7,771 bases of DNA, from assembly GCA_046154695.1 (NCBI GenBank), contig JBJXFI010000202.1:1-7771 (forward strand), written 5' to 3'. This DNA is from DALYLB01 sp046154695. Its GTDB lineage: Bacteria; Acidobacteriota; Blastocatellia; RBC074. Made by a program: the position numbers and the translations under genes. Of the stretch, positions 1 to 6,642 are shown piece after piece. The notes beneath the pieces are model-generated. The model was given only the letters and a program-made list of their open reading frames with translations, was not told where the DNA came from and ran no database searches. Within the stretch, counting starts at the first letter, position 1, and each line of letters opens with the position of its first letter.

Positions 1-22
1 TCTCTTTTCCTCTCTCCTCTTT

Positions 23-46
23 TTCGCGCCTTCGCGTCTTCGCGTG
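23..46. repeat. Three tandem 8-bp TTCGCGYS units
   Basis: TTCGCGCC, TTCGCGTC and TTCGCGTG lie end to end, followed by AGATTC. Sequences of the form 'cttcgcgtcttcgcgtgaga' recur in intergenic DNA of many environmental bacteria, so this is probably one copy of a dispersed repeat. The tandem unit is seen directly; dispersal in this genome is inferred. Confidence 0.55.
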
Positions 47-165
47 AGATTCTTTTCCGGAACTGAGCCGTTGTGATGCCTGTTGATTTTTCTTCCTCGA
101 TCTGGCGTCGCCGGGGGAATCCGCATACACTCTCGGCCGCCGTATCTCATTTATCCCAAAATTTG

Positions 166-171
166 AAGGAG
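166..171 (+). promoter_or_regulatory. Shine-Dalgarno site selecting the GTG start of the MFS gene
   Basis: AAGGAG lies 10 nt before GTG at 182. It is the only good ribosome binding site in the region and supports the GTG start over downstream methionines, although the spacing is slightly long. Confidence 0.6.
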
Positions 172-181
172 TCCCGCACCC

Positions 182-1525
182 GTGAAGGAAAACACCGCCT
201 CGCGAGTCGACGCGCCATCGTCCGCCGACAATGCACTGATCGCCGAGCGCACCCGGAAACGCGTCACGCGGCGGCTGCTGCCGTATCTTCTGCTGCTCTA
301 TTTGATCGCTTATATCGACCGCACGAACATCAGCATCGCCAAGCTGCAGATGACGGGCGATCTCGGCTTCAATGACGCGATCATCGGGTTTGGCGCGGGG
401 ATCTTTTTTCTCGGCTATTTTCTGCTCGAAATTCCGGGGACGCTGATCGTGGAGCGCTGGAGCGCGCGCAAGTGGATCGCGCGGATCATGATTTCGTGGG
501 GGATAGTTGCGACGCTGATGGGATTCATCGGGATGGGGTGGCTGAACATCGTCAGCCCGAAGACGCAGTTCTATACGCTGCGCTTCACCCTCGGGCTGGC
601 CGAGGCGGGCTTCTTCCCGGGCGTCGTGGTCTATCTCTCTCACTGGTTCCGGTATGAGGACCGCGGCCGGGCCAAGGCGAAGTTCATGATCGGCATTCCG
701 ATCTCGACCATCATCGGCGTGCCGCTTTCGCGGGCGATCATGGAGAACATTTCGTGGGCGGGCCTGCCGGGCTGGCGGTGGGTCTATATTCTGGAGGGCA
801 TCCCCGCGGTCTTGTTCGGCGTCATCACGCTCTTCTACCTGACCGATCGTCCGCATCAGGCGCGCTGGCTGCCGGACGACGAAAAGCAATGGCTTCTGGG
901 GGAACTCGATCGGGAGCGCGAGCGCCGGACCGCCGCAGGACCGCCCGACTGGTGGGCGGCCTTCCGGCATCCGCAGATCCTGCTCCTGGCCGCCATCTAT
1001 TTCTGCGGAGTCACCTGCGCCTACGGCATGACCTTCTTCCTGCCGTCGATCGTCGAGAATATGAAGGGGCTCTCCATCACCGAACGCACGATCGTCGCCA
1101 CGATGCCTTATGTCTGCGGCCTGCTCGCGATGCTCTATAACGGCCACTCTTCCGACCGAAGCGGCGAGCGCCGCTGGCATACGGCCATTCCGTATTTCAC
1201 CTTCGGCGTGGGGCTGACGGCCGCCGTGCTGGTGGGCGATTATGTCGGCCTGACGATTCTCGCCCTGTGCGTTGCCGGCGCGGGGCAATCCTCTCATCCG
1301 GCCTTCTGGACGCTGCCCTCCGCGTTTCTGACCGGTTCGGCGGCCGCGGCCGCCGTCGGTCTGATCAACTCCGTCGGCAACCTCGGCGGATTCGTCGGAC
1401 CGTATATTGTCGGCTATCTCAAGACCAGCACCGGCAATTATCGCGCGGCCCTCTGGTTTCTCGCCGGAAGCGCGCTGCTTGCGGGAATTCTCGCCACCCG
1501 GCTCCGGCCCCCGCGCAAGGACTGA
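182..1525 (+). CDS. MFS transporter, anion:cation symporter (ACS) family, probable sugar-acid uptake
   Basis: Predicted 447-residue inner-membrane permease that probably imports an organic or sugar acid with protons. The hydrophobic pattern fits 12 helices in two halves: roughly residues 33-220 and 263-440, joined by a charged loop (about 221-262, ending in a PPDWW stretch). ACS-family signatures are visible: an early helix with DRTNISIA (46-53) followed by the DLGF loop (60-63), the loop-2/3 motif with SARKWIARIMISWG (94-107), and GLAEAGFFPG (138-147) in helix 4. Known relatives transport tartrate, galactonate, glucarate or phthalate; the exact substrate cannot be read from sequence. Length is normal and the frame is intact. 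The start is GTG, backed by an AAGGAG site. The gene converges on the TIR gene with a 26-nt gap. The sugar-acid dehydratase and DHDPS-family enzyme further along suggest an aldonate substrate, though they are transcribed the other way. Confidence 0.92.
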   Translation: MKENTASRVDAPSSADNALIAERTRKRVTRRLLPYLLLLYLIAYIDRTNISIAKLQMTGDLGFNDAIIGFGAGIFFLGYFLLEIPGTLIVERWSARKWIARIMISWGIVATLMGFIGMGWLNIVSPKTQFYTLRFTLGLAEAGFFPGVVVYLSHWFRYEDRGRAKAKFMIGIPISTIIGVPLSRAIMENISWAGLPGWRWVYILEGIPAVLFGVITLFYLTDRPHQARWLPDDEKQWLLGELDRERERRTAAGPPDWWAAFRHPQILLLAAIYFCGVTCAYGMTFFLPSIVENMKGLSITERTIVATMPYVCGLLAMLYNGHSSDRSGERRWHTAIPYFTFGVGLTAAVLVGDYVGLTILALCVAGAGQSSHPAFWTLPSAFLTGSAAAAAVGLINSVGNLGGFVGPYIVGYLKTSTGNYRAALWFLAGSALLAGILATRLRPPRKD

Positions 1526-1526
1526 T

Positions 1527-1551
1527 CCGCCGCGAAGCGGGCCGCTGTTGT
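1527..1551. terminator. Possible weak hairpin between convergent genes
   Basis: The 26-nt gap contains CCGC-GAA-GCGG (1530-1540), a very short GC-rich hairpin followed on the + strand by GTTGTTT. It could end transcription of the MFS gene and, read the other way, the TIR gene. The stem is only 4 bp and no uninterrupted T-run follows, so this is weak. Confidence 0.2.
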
Positions 1552-4500
1552 TTACCGGAAATAGAGGAGCCGGTCGTTGAAATGCAGATGTTTGAGGCTT
1601 TCCGGCGGTGTGATCAGCGGCGGGCCCTCGATGATGACCGGCTTGATCTCCGGGGGCGAGTCATCATTCCCTTTTTTGCGCGCGAGGGCGTATTCGACCT
1701 CCTTCAGGACCCACGGAGATTCCTTCGCCGCGTGGGACCAGAAGAGCAGGAAGAGATCGCACCTGTCGATGTTTTCGTAGAGTTTCTTCTCCCAGCGGTC
1801 GCCCGGGTCGAGGCTGAGCACGTCCTGAAAATATTTGATCCCCATCGTATCGAGCATCTGCACGCGTTCGATCACGTCGCTTCTGTCGGCGGAGGCGTAC
1901 GAGACAAAGGCGTAGTTGTATCGTTTCGCATTTTCGCCCGCGGGGACGCTCTCCGGTTGAACCGGCGCGCCCGCGGATTCGACGACCTTCAGCAGGAACG
2001 AGATGTGGCCGAGCGGCACGGAGTTCTGGCTGACGGTCACCTTGCAGGCGATGTTGCCGGGTTTGCAGTCCGGCGGAACGTCGACGATGAACTGAACGGA
2101 TTCGGCGTTTCCGTTCCAGACCAGACTCTGAACGGGATCGGCGATCTCGCAGTTGGCGACGGTCAGATCGAACATCAGCGTGGCGCCGCGGGCGATCTTC
2201 GATGAGAGCGTCTTGACGGCGCGCCGCCGCGCCTCCTCGTCGAATTCCGCGGCCATGCGCGCGGCCTCTTCGGCCTGTTCGCGCAGGTGGGCGAAGACCT
2301 GGATCAACACGGTGACGCCGCGCGCGGCGGCCGGAGGCGCGAAGACCGAGCACTCGACCAGATCCATTTGCGCATTCGATGGGGAATCCTCGCTGCCCGC
2401 GCGCACGGCGACCATATCGGGCAGGGAAGCGGGAATGATGGGCTTTTCGGGAGCGGCGGCGGCGGGCGGAGCGCCGGACGATCGACCGCGGCGACGGCCT
2501 TCCGGATGCGCGGCCTCCTCCGGCGCGGGAGAGATCGTCGGCGGAATGATCGGAGGCGCGGGCTGCTCGGCCGCGTCCCCTTCCTCGTCATCCTCGCGGC
2601 GGCGGCGGGGAAGCGCCCCGGCCACGACGAGCGCCAGCCCCGCGGCCGAGAAGACCGGCGTGGCGGTCCGGATCTGCCGCAGTTTCAGAACCGGATTGGC
2701 GACCATCACCTGCAGCGTGTCTTCCCAGAGGCGGTGTTTGATCGTCTTGCCGCTCTTTCCGTCCCTGCGCCGCCACTCGATCTCGATCTCGGCCTTCAAT
2801 TCCTGCTTGAGGCCCGGCGTCCTCGCGCGAATCGCCCACTCCCACAGCACCTCGCCCTCTTCGTTCAGCTTGCGCCAGTCGCCCATCAACGCCGACTTCG
2901 GCGCCGTCTCAAATGCCGGGGAGATCAGCGAGGCCTTGATCCACGGCTCGTATTCCTCGCCCATCGCCGCTTCCAACGAAACTTCGAGATTCCGGCCAGG
3001 AACGGGCGCCACCGGCTGGGTCGTCGTGGTTCTGCCGCCTTCACTGGTGGTCGTGTTCGTCTCTGTCCGCGTGGAGGTGAGTTTGCGCACGAATCGCAGC
3101 GATACCGTCTCCTCCGCGCCGATCTCCATCCCGCTCGGGTAATCGCCCTTGACCTCTTCCTGATATTGGAGCGGGGGCGCCACAATCGCATGCGCGCCGG
3201 GTTCGGCCCCCGCCGTCGCGGGCTCTTTCGCCGAGAAGAAGACCGCCGCCGGGCCGCTCGGCGCGGGATCGCCGGCCTCCGCCGTGTGCAGCTCCGCATC
3301 CACGGTCTTGTCCGTGTCGCCCGAGGATTTGTCGACGCCGCCCGTGCGAATGATGATCCGGTGTGGTTCGATCCTGAAGGTCTTCACGAGATGATCGAAG
3401 ATCGTCTTGCCTCGCAGCAATTCGAGCCCCTCGATCTCTCCGGGCAGGCGATAGACATCGATGTAGGCCCGGCTGCCCCGCTCCTTTCGCAACTCTCCCG
3501 CCGTCTCCCGCAGGTTCGACCGGCAATCGGGATCGAGTGCGGCGCTGTTTCGCGGGAACGTGCAGTAGGAAGGTCTGCCCGCCGCGGCCATGGCCAGGCG
3601 GCGACCCGGGTAGGCGGTATCGGCGCCCGTGGCCCGGCAGTCCACTTTTCCCCCCACCGCCGTCAACTCGACCCTGATCATCGGCGCAAAGGGGGCGCTC
3701 TTCTCATCGAACCAGACCACGCCTCCGCTGCCATACATTTTTCCTTCCGTCACTTTCCATTCGTAGCGAACCTTCCCCGGGCGGACCGGGATGTCAGGGA
3801 TGGAAAAGATCAGGCCGCGGGATGTTACCTCCGATCGTATCGAGAGACCCTTTTCCGAGGGCCATGGACACTCGGATAGTTCCATGGCCTCCTGTGTGCA
3901 GGGGGCGACAATGACGAGTTTAGAATCGAAAGCCGCTTCGTCTCCATTTAGGGCCCAGACCATAACGGTGTAAATTCCGGGGATCATGCCGCCCGTGTCG
4001 AAGGTAACCTCGGCGCTTTCTCCAGGGATGTTTCCGGACGTGCTGAGCCATTCATACTGCGCATCCGCGAGCGAGGTCGCCGCGCGCAACCGGATCTTGT
4101 CCCCCCTGCACACCAGATTGCCCGCGCCCCATTTTATGTTCGGATCTGACGGGGTGATCTCGCCCAGTTCCAGCGAGACGGTCGGAGGGTTGTACGGGAC
4201 CGTGACCTGAATGGCCGCGCCCCGGCTCGATGCCCGGCATTGCCCCTGTTTGCCGATCGCCTCGACGCGAACCTGAATCCTCGTGTCGGTTTCAACGCCG
4301 CTCGTGTCGAGAGTTGCTGTCTGGTCGTCGTAGGTGATCGCCCCGGCGGACGCCGTCCATGCGTATTTCACGCCGCCGTAATTCATCCCGCCGGACACGC
4401 CCGGCGTCGCGAGACGGACGATCGCGCCCCGCGCGACCTTCCCCTCGCTCATGGTCAATTCGAGGTCGGGATCGAAGCAGATCGAGACCGGAACGGGAAT

Positions 4501-4734
4501 CGACGGGATTTTACTCAGGGCTTTCGGCGTTGGCGCGGGCGTTGGCGTCGGCGCGGGCGTGGGCTCCACCATCGCCTTTTCATTGATCTTCTTGTTCCCG
4601 ATCTCCTTTCGGGCGTAGACCCGGCCCGAGGCAATCCACATCCCGACGGCGGCGAGGAGAAGAAACAGAATGCCGATCGACAGTAAAACGCCGCGTGAAA
4701 ACCAGGAAAGGATCGTTCCGCGCTTTTCCCGCAT
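1552..4734 (-). CDS. Receptor-like transmembrane protein: Ig/PKD-like and OmpA-like ectodomain, C-terminal TIR domain
   Basis: 1060 residues; function unknown, but the parts are readable. Residues 16-36 form a hydrophobic anchor preceded by basic residues. A Pro-Thr linker (57-70) follows. About 80-375 holds three beta-rich Ig/PKD-like repeats (VKYAWTASAG, AQYEWLSTSG, VRYEWKVTEG mark equivalent strands). About 390-485 resembles a degenerate OmpA C-terminal fold (RAYIDVYR ... RIEPHRIIIRTGG). A beta-rich segment (580-680) leads to a second membrane segment (691-709) followed by RRRR. Then come an acidic/proline linker, a beta-rich cytoplasmic module (775-917), and a TIR domain (938-1060) starting YAFVSYASADRSD. 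WVLKE (1008-1012) matches the WVxKE motif around the catalytic glutamate of SARM1-type NADases, so E1012 is the predicted catalytic residue. Predicted topology puts the ectodomain outside and the TIR inside. All eight ectodomain cysteines lie in 86-404. The ATG has AAGGAG 5 nt upstream. It may sense an envelope signal and hydrolyse NAD+ or scaffold; this is inferred. Confidence 0.9.
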   Translation of the reverse strand: MREKRGTILSWFSRGVLLSIGILFLLLAAVGMWIASGRVYARKEIGNKKINEKAMVEPTPAPTPTPAPTPKALSKIPSIPVPVSICFDPDLELTMSEGKVARGAIVRLATPGVSGGMNYGGVKYAWTASAGAITYDDQTATLDTSGVETDTRIQVRVEAIGKQGQCRASSRGAAIQVTVPYNPPTVSLELGEITPSDPNIKWGAGNLVCRGDKIRLRAATSLADAQYEWLSTSGNIPGESAEVTFDTGGMIPGIYTVMVWALNGDEAAFDSKLVIVAPCTQEAMELSECPWPSEKGLSIRSEVTSRGLIFSIPDIPVRPGKVRYEWKVTEGKMYGSGGVVWFDEKSAPFAPMIRVELTAVGGKVDCRATGADTAYPGRRLAMAAAGRPSYCTFPRNSAALDPDCRSNLRETAGELRKERGSRAYIDVYRLPGEIEGLELLRGKTIFDHLVKTFRIEPHRIIIRTGGVDKSSGDTDKTVDAELHTAEAGDPAPSGPAAVFFSAKEPATAGAEPGAHAIVAPPLQYQEEVKGDYPSGMEIGAEETVSLRFVRKLTSTRTETNTTTSEGGRTTTTQPVAPVPGRNLEVSLEAAMGEEYEPWIKASLISPAFETAPKSALMGDWRKLNEEGEVLWEWAIRARTPGLKQELKAEIEIEWRRRDGKSGKTIKHRLWEDTLQVMVANPVLKLRQIRTATPVFSAAGLALVVAGALPRRRREDDEEGDAAEQPAPPIIPPTISPAPEEAAHPEGRRRGRSSGAPPAAAAPEKPIIPASLPDMVAVRAGSEDSPSNAQMDLVECSVFAPPAAARGVTVLIQVFAHLREQAEEAARMAAEFDEEARRRAVKTLSSKIARGATLMFDLTVANCEIADPVQSLVWNGNAESVQFIVDVPPDCKPGNIACKVTVSQNSVPLGHISFLLKVVESAGAPVQPESVPAGENAKRYNYAFVSYASADRSDVIERVQMLDTMGIKYFQDVLSLDPGDRWEKKLYENIDRCDLFLLFWSHAAKESPWVLKEVEYALARKKGNDDSPPEIKPVIIEGPPLITPPESLKHLHFNDRLLYFR

Positions 4735-4739
4735 TCAAT

Positions 4740-4745
4740 CTCCTT
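4740..4745 (-). promoter_or_regulatory. Shine-Dalgarno site of the TIR-protein gene
   Basis: On the minus strand AAGGAG lies 5 nt before the ATG at 4734. It fixes the start and places the basic-then-hydrophobic anchor at the true N terminus. Confidence 0.75.
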
Positions 4746-4758
4746 GCTCCATTCCCTA

Positions 4759-4789
4759 CAGCCGCTTGCATATGCATGCGTCCCGGCTG
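4759..4789. promoter_or_regulatory. Palindrome and hairpin in the TIR-gene leader
   Basis: CAGCCG (4759-4764) and CGGCTG (4784-4789) are perfect inverted arms, and between them lies the perfect 10-bp palindrome TGCATATGCA (4767-4776). This is 25-55 nt upstream of the TIR start, where an operator or leader hairpin would act. I found no convincing -35/-10 pair here. The symmetry is seen; the regulatory role is a guess. Confidence 0.3.
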
Positions 4790-4802
4790 CGTGATTCAGA
4801 GG

Positions 4803-4895
4803 AGGAAAACGGAACAGACGGAAATAACGGAATCGACGAAACCAAACAATCCGGGGCTCCGTTTGTTCCGTTATTTCCGTCTGTTTTGTTTTCCT
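4803..4895. repeat. Long inverted repeat with 9-bp periodic arms
   Basis: Arms 4803-4832 and 4866-4895 pair at 28 of 30 positions, including 20 consecutive perfect pairs (4813-4832 with 4866-4885), around a 33-nt centre. Each arm is itself a run of 9-bp units of the form ACGGAANNN, some degenerate: left units start at 4809, 4818, 4827 and 4836; on the other strand units occupy 4881-4889, 4872-4880, 4863-4871 and 4854-4862. The right arm begins 22 nt past the dehydratase stop, so the transcript would fold into a long hairpin that could act as a terminator or an RNA-end protector for the operon. No T-run follows, so it is not a classic intrinsic terminator. It may be a dispersed REP-like element. 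Confidence 0.85.
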
Positions 4896-4917
4896 TCCTC
4901 TTCTCGCTCGTATTCTT

Positions 4918-6642
4918 TCAATGAATCTCGGGCTCGGCGGTCTCCGCGCCCGCGTGAAGGAAGTCGAAGTCGCAGCCCCGATGGGCCTGCGTGACATGTT
5001 CGGCGAAGAGCGCGCCGTAGCCGCGTTCATATCGCTTCGCGGGCTTCACCCACGCCGCCCTGCGCCGGGCCAGCTCTTCCTCCGCGACCCGCATGTTCAA
5101 TTTTCGATTGGGGACATCGAGCTCGATCAGATCGCCGTCGCGGACGAGCGCGAGCGGGCCGCCGATGAAGCTTTCCGGGGCGACGTGGAGGACGCATGCG
5201 CCGTAGGAGGTGCCGCTCATTCGCGCATCGGAGATGCGAACCATATCGCGAACGCCCTGTACGAGGAGCTTTTTCGGAATGGGGAGCATGCCCCATTCGG
5301 GCATTCCCGCGCCGAGCGGCCCGGCCGATTGCAGCACGAGGACGGAATCGGCATCGACATCGAGGGCCTCGTCATCGATGCGGGCCTTGAGATCGTTGTA
5401 ATCCTTGAAGACGACGGCGCGGCCGGTGTGCCGCCACAGCCGCTCGTCGGCCGCCGTCGGCTTGATCACGGCCCCGTCCGGCGCGAGATTGCCGTAAAGA
5501 ACGGCGGTTCCGCCGATCGCCGCGACGGGATTCGCCGTCGAGCGGATCACGTCGGGCTGATGCACCTTCGCGCCCGCGATGTTCGCGCCGATCGTGCCCC
5601 CGTTGACCGTCCGACAATCGAGGCGCAGCAGGCCGCGGATCTGTTCGAGCAGCGCGCGCAGGCCGCCGGCATAAAAGAAATCCTCCATCAGATATTTTCC
5701 GGAGGGGCGGATGTTTGCGATCATCGGCGTGCGATGCGCGATCTCGTCGAACGCCTTGAGGTCGAGGTTGATTCCCGCGCGTCCCGCCATGGCGACCAGA
5801 TGGATGATCGCGTTGGTCGAGCCGCCGATGGCCATATCGGCGGTGATCGCGTTCTCGAACGATTCCATCGTCAGCAGGTCCGAGGGCTTCAGGTCCTCCC
5901 AGACCATCTCGACGATGCGCCGTCCGCAGGCGGAGGCCATGCGCGAATGATTGGCGTCGACCGCCGGGATCGAGGAGGCGCCCGGCAGCGTCATCCCCAG
6001 AACCTCGGCCATCGCCGTCATCGTCGATGCCGTGCCCATCGTCATGCAGACGCCGGCGGAGCGGGCGATCCCGTCCTCCATTTCATTCCATTCCCGATCG
6101 CCGATCGTTCCCGCGCACTTTTCGGCCCAGTATTTCCAGACGTCCGAGCCGCTGCCGAGCGGCTGCCCGTTCCAGTTGCCGCGGAGCATCGGCCCGGCGG
6201 GCAGATAGATCGCGGGCAGGTTCATGCTGATCGCCCCCATCAACAGGCCGGGCGTCGTCTTGTCGCAGCCGCCCATCAGCACGACCCCGTCGACCGGCTG
6301 GCTTCGCAGCATCTCTTCGGTCTGCATCGCCAGCAGGTTGCGATACATCATCGGGCTGGGCTTCATGAAGATCTCGGTGATCGCCAGCGCGGGCAGCTCC
6401 ACCGGGAAGCCGCCGGCCTGCCATACGCCGCGCTTGACCTCTTCGACCCGCTGCGGAAAATGGCTGTGGCATGTGCTCAGGTCGCTCCACGTGTTGAGGA
6501 TCGCGATCACCGGCTTGCCCGCATAGTCCTCGGCGGCATAGCCCATCTGCTTGGTGCGCGAACGGTGGCCGAACGAGCGCATGTCGCTCGTCCCGAGCCA
6601 TCGGTGGCTGCGAAGTTCCTCGGGCGATTTTCGTTTCATCAC
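4918..6642 (-). CDS. IlvD/Edd-family sugar-acid dehydratase (L-arabinonate/D-xylonate type)
   Basis: 574 residues, the usual length for pentonate dehydratases of the IlvD/Edd family, which use a [2Fe-2S] cluster and Mg2+ to remove water from an aldonic acid and give a 2-keto-3-deoxy acid in the cytosol. Cluster ligands are C58 (DLSTCHSHF), C126 (GGCDKTTPG) and C199 (GVCMTMGTAST). Metal ligands E90 and D127 and the lysine K128, carbamylated in structurally known relatives, are present. S479 in ARMSGTSYG is the expected catalytic base. This set matches, shifted by one residue, the numbering I recall for Rhizobium L-arabinonate dehydratase (C59, C127, C200, S480), which favours a sugar-acid substrate over the branched-chain amino-acid role of IlvD. 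Exact substrate (L-arabinonate, D-xylonate, D-fuconate or similar) is open. The GTG start overlaps the upstream stop by 4 nt; an adjacent ATG at 6639 would give 573 residues. Second gene of a two-gene operon. Confidence 0.95.
   Translation of the reverse strand: MMKRKSPEELRSHRWLGTSDMRSFGHRSRTKQMGYAAEDYAGKPVIAILNTWSDLSTCHSHFPQRVEEVKRGVWQAGGFPVELPALAITEIFMKPSPMMYRNLLAMQTEEMLRSQPVDGVVLMGGCDKTTPGLLMGAISMNLPAIYLPAGPMLRGNWNGQPLGSGSDVWKYWAEKCAGTIGDREWNEMEDGIARSAGVCMTMGTASTMTAMAEVLGMTLPGASSIPAVDANHSRMASACGRRIVEMVWEDLKPSDLLTMESFENAITADMAIGGSTNAIIHLVAMAGRAGINLDLKAFDEIAHRTPMIANIRPSGKYLMEDFFYAGGLRALLEQIRGLLRLDCRTVNGGTIGANIAGAKVHQPDVIRSTANPVAAIGGTAVLYGNLAPDGAVIKPTAADERLWRHTGRAVVFKDYNDLKARIDDEALDVDADSVLVLQSAGPLGAGMPEWGMLPIPKKLLVQGVRDMVRISDARMSGTSYGACVLHVAPESFIGGPLALVRDGDLIELDVPNRKLNMRVAEEELARRRAAWVKPAKRYERGYGALFAEHVTQAHRGCDFDFLHAGAETAEPEIH
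6637..6642 (-). promoter_or_regulatory. Coupled stop/start junction GTGATG
   Basis: The upstream gene's TGA (6641-6639) is embedded in GTGATG. Translation of the dehydratase can start at GTG (4-nt overlap) or at the ATG (1-nt overlap). There is only a weak purine-rich stretch (GAAGGGAAAG) upstream, at long spacing, so re-initiation by ribosomes finishing the first gene is likely. Confidence 0.7.

Larger units (their letters stand above)
1..181. other. Intergenic region upstream of the MFS gene
   Basis: I see no convincing gene in this stretch; the open frame starting at 73 overlaps the MFS gene in another frame and looks like a shadow. It holds a pyrimidine-rich edge (1-22), a tandem CTTCGCG-type repeat (23-46), a possible -10 hexamer TACACT at 126-131 without a good -35 at the usual spacing, and the ribosome binding site of the next gene. 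The promoter reading is tentative. Confidence 0.6.

Noticed and set aside
1267..2205. A 312-codon + strand frame spanning the end of the MFS gene into the TIR gene
   Set aside because: It crosses two convincing genes in other frames and shows no recognisable domain.
2287..3879. A 530-codon + strand open frame inside the TIR gene
   Set aside because: Arg/Gly/Asp-rich, low-complexity translation typical of a shadow frame. The minus-strand frame has membrane segments, repeats, a good ribosome binding site and a TIR domain.
1552..4734. Membership in a known TIR defence system such as Thoeris or a short-Argonaute/TIR pair
   Set aside because: No ThsA-like NADase, Argonaute, STING or cyclase partner is next to it; the neighbours are metabolic. 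A defence role is possible but not supported by context.
4803..4895. CRISPR-like array
   Set aside because: The 9-bp units have 3-bp variable positions rather than 25-40-bp spacers, the copies are in mirrored orientation, and no cas gene is present.
4803..4895. Insertion-sequence terminal repeats or a MITE with target duplication
   Set aside because: I found no transposase fragment and no clear direct repeats flanking the arms.
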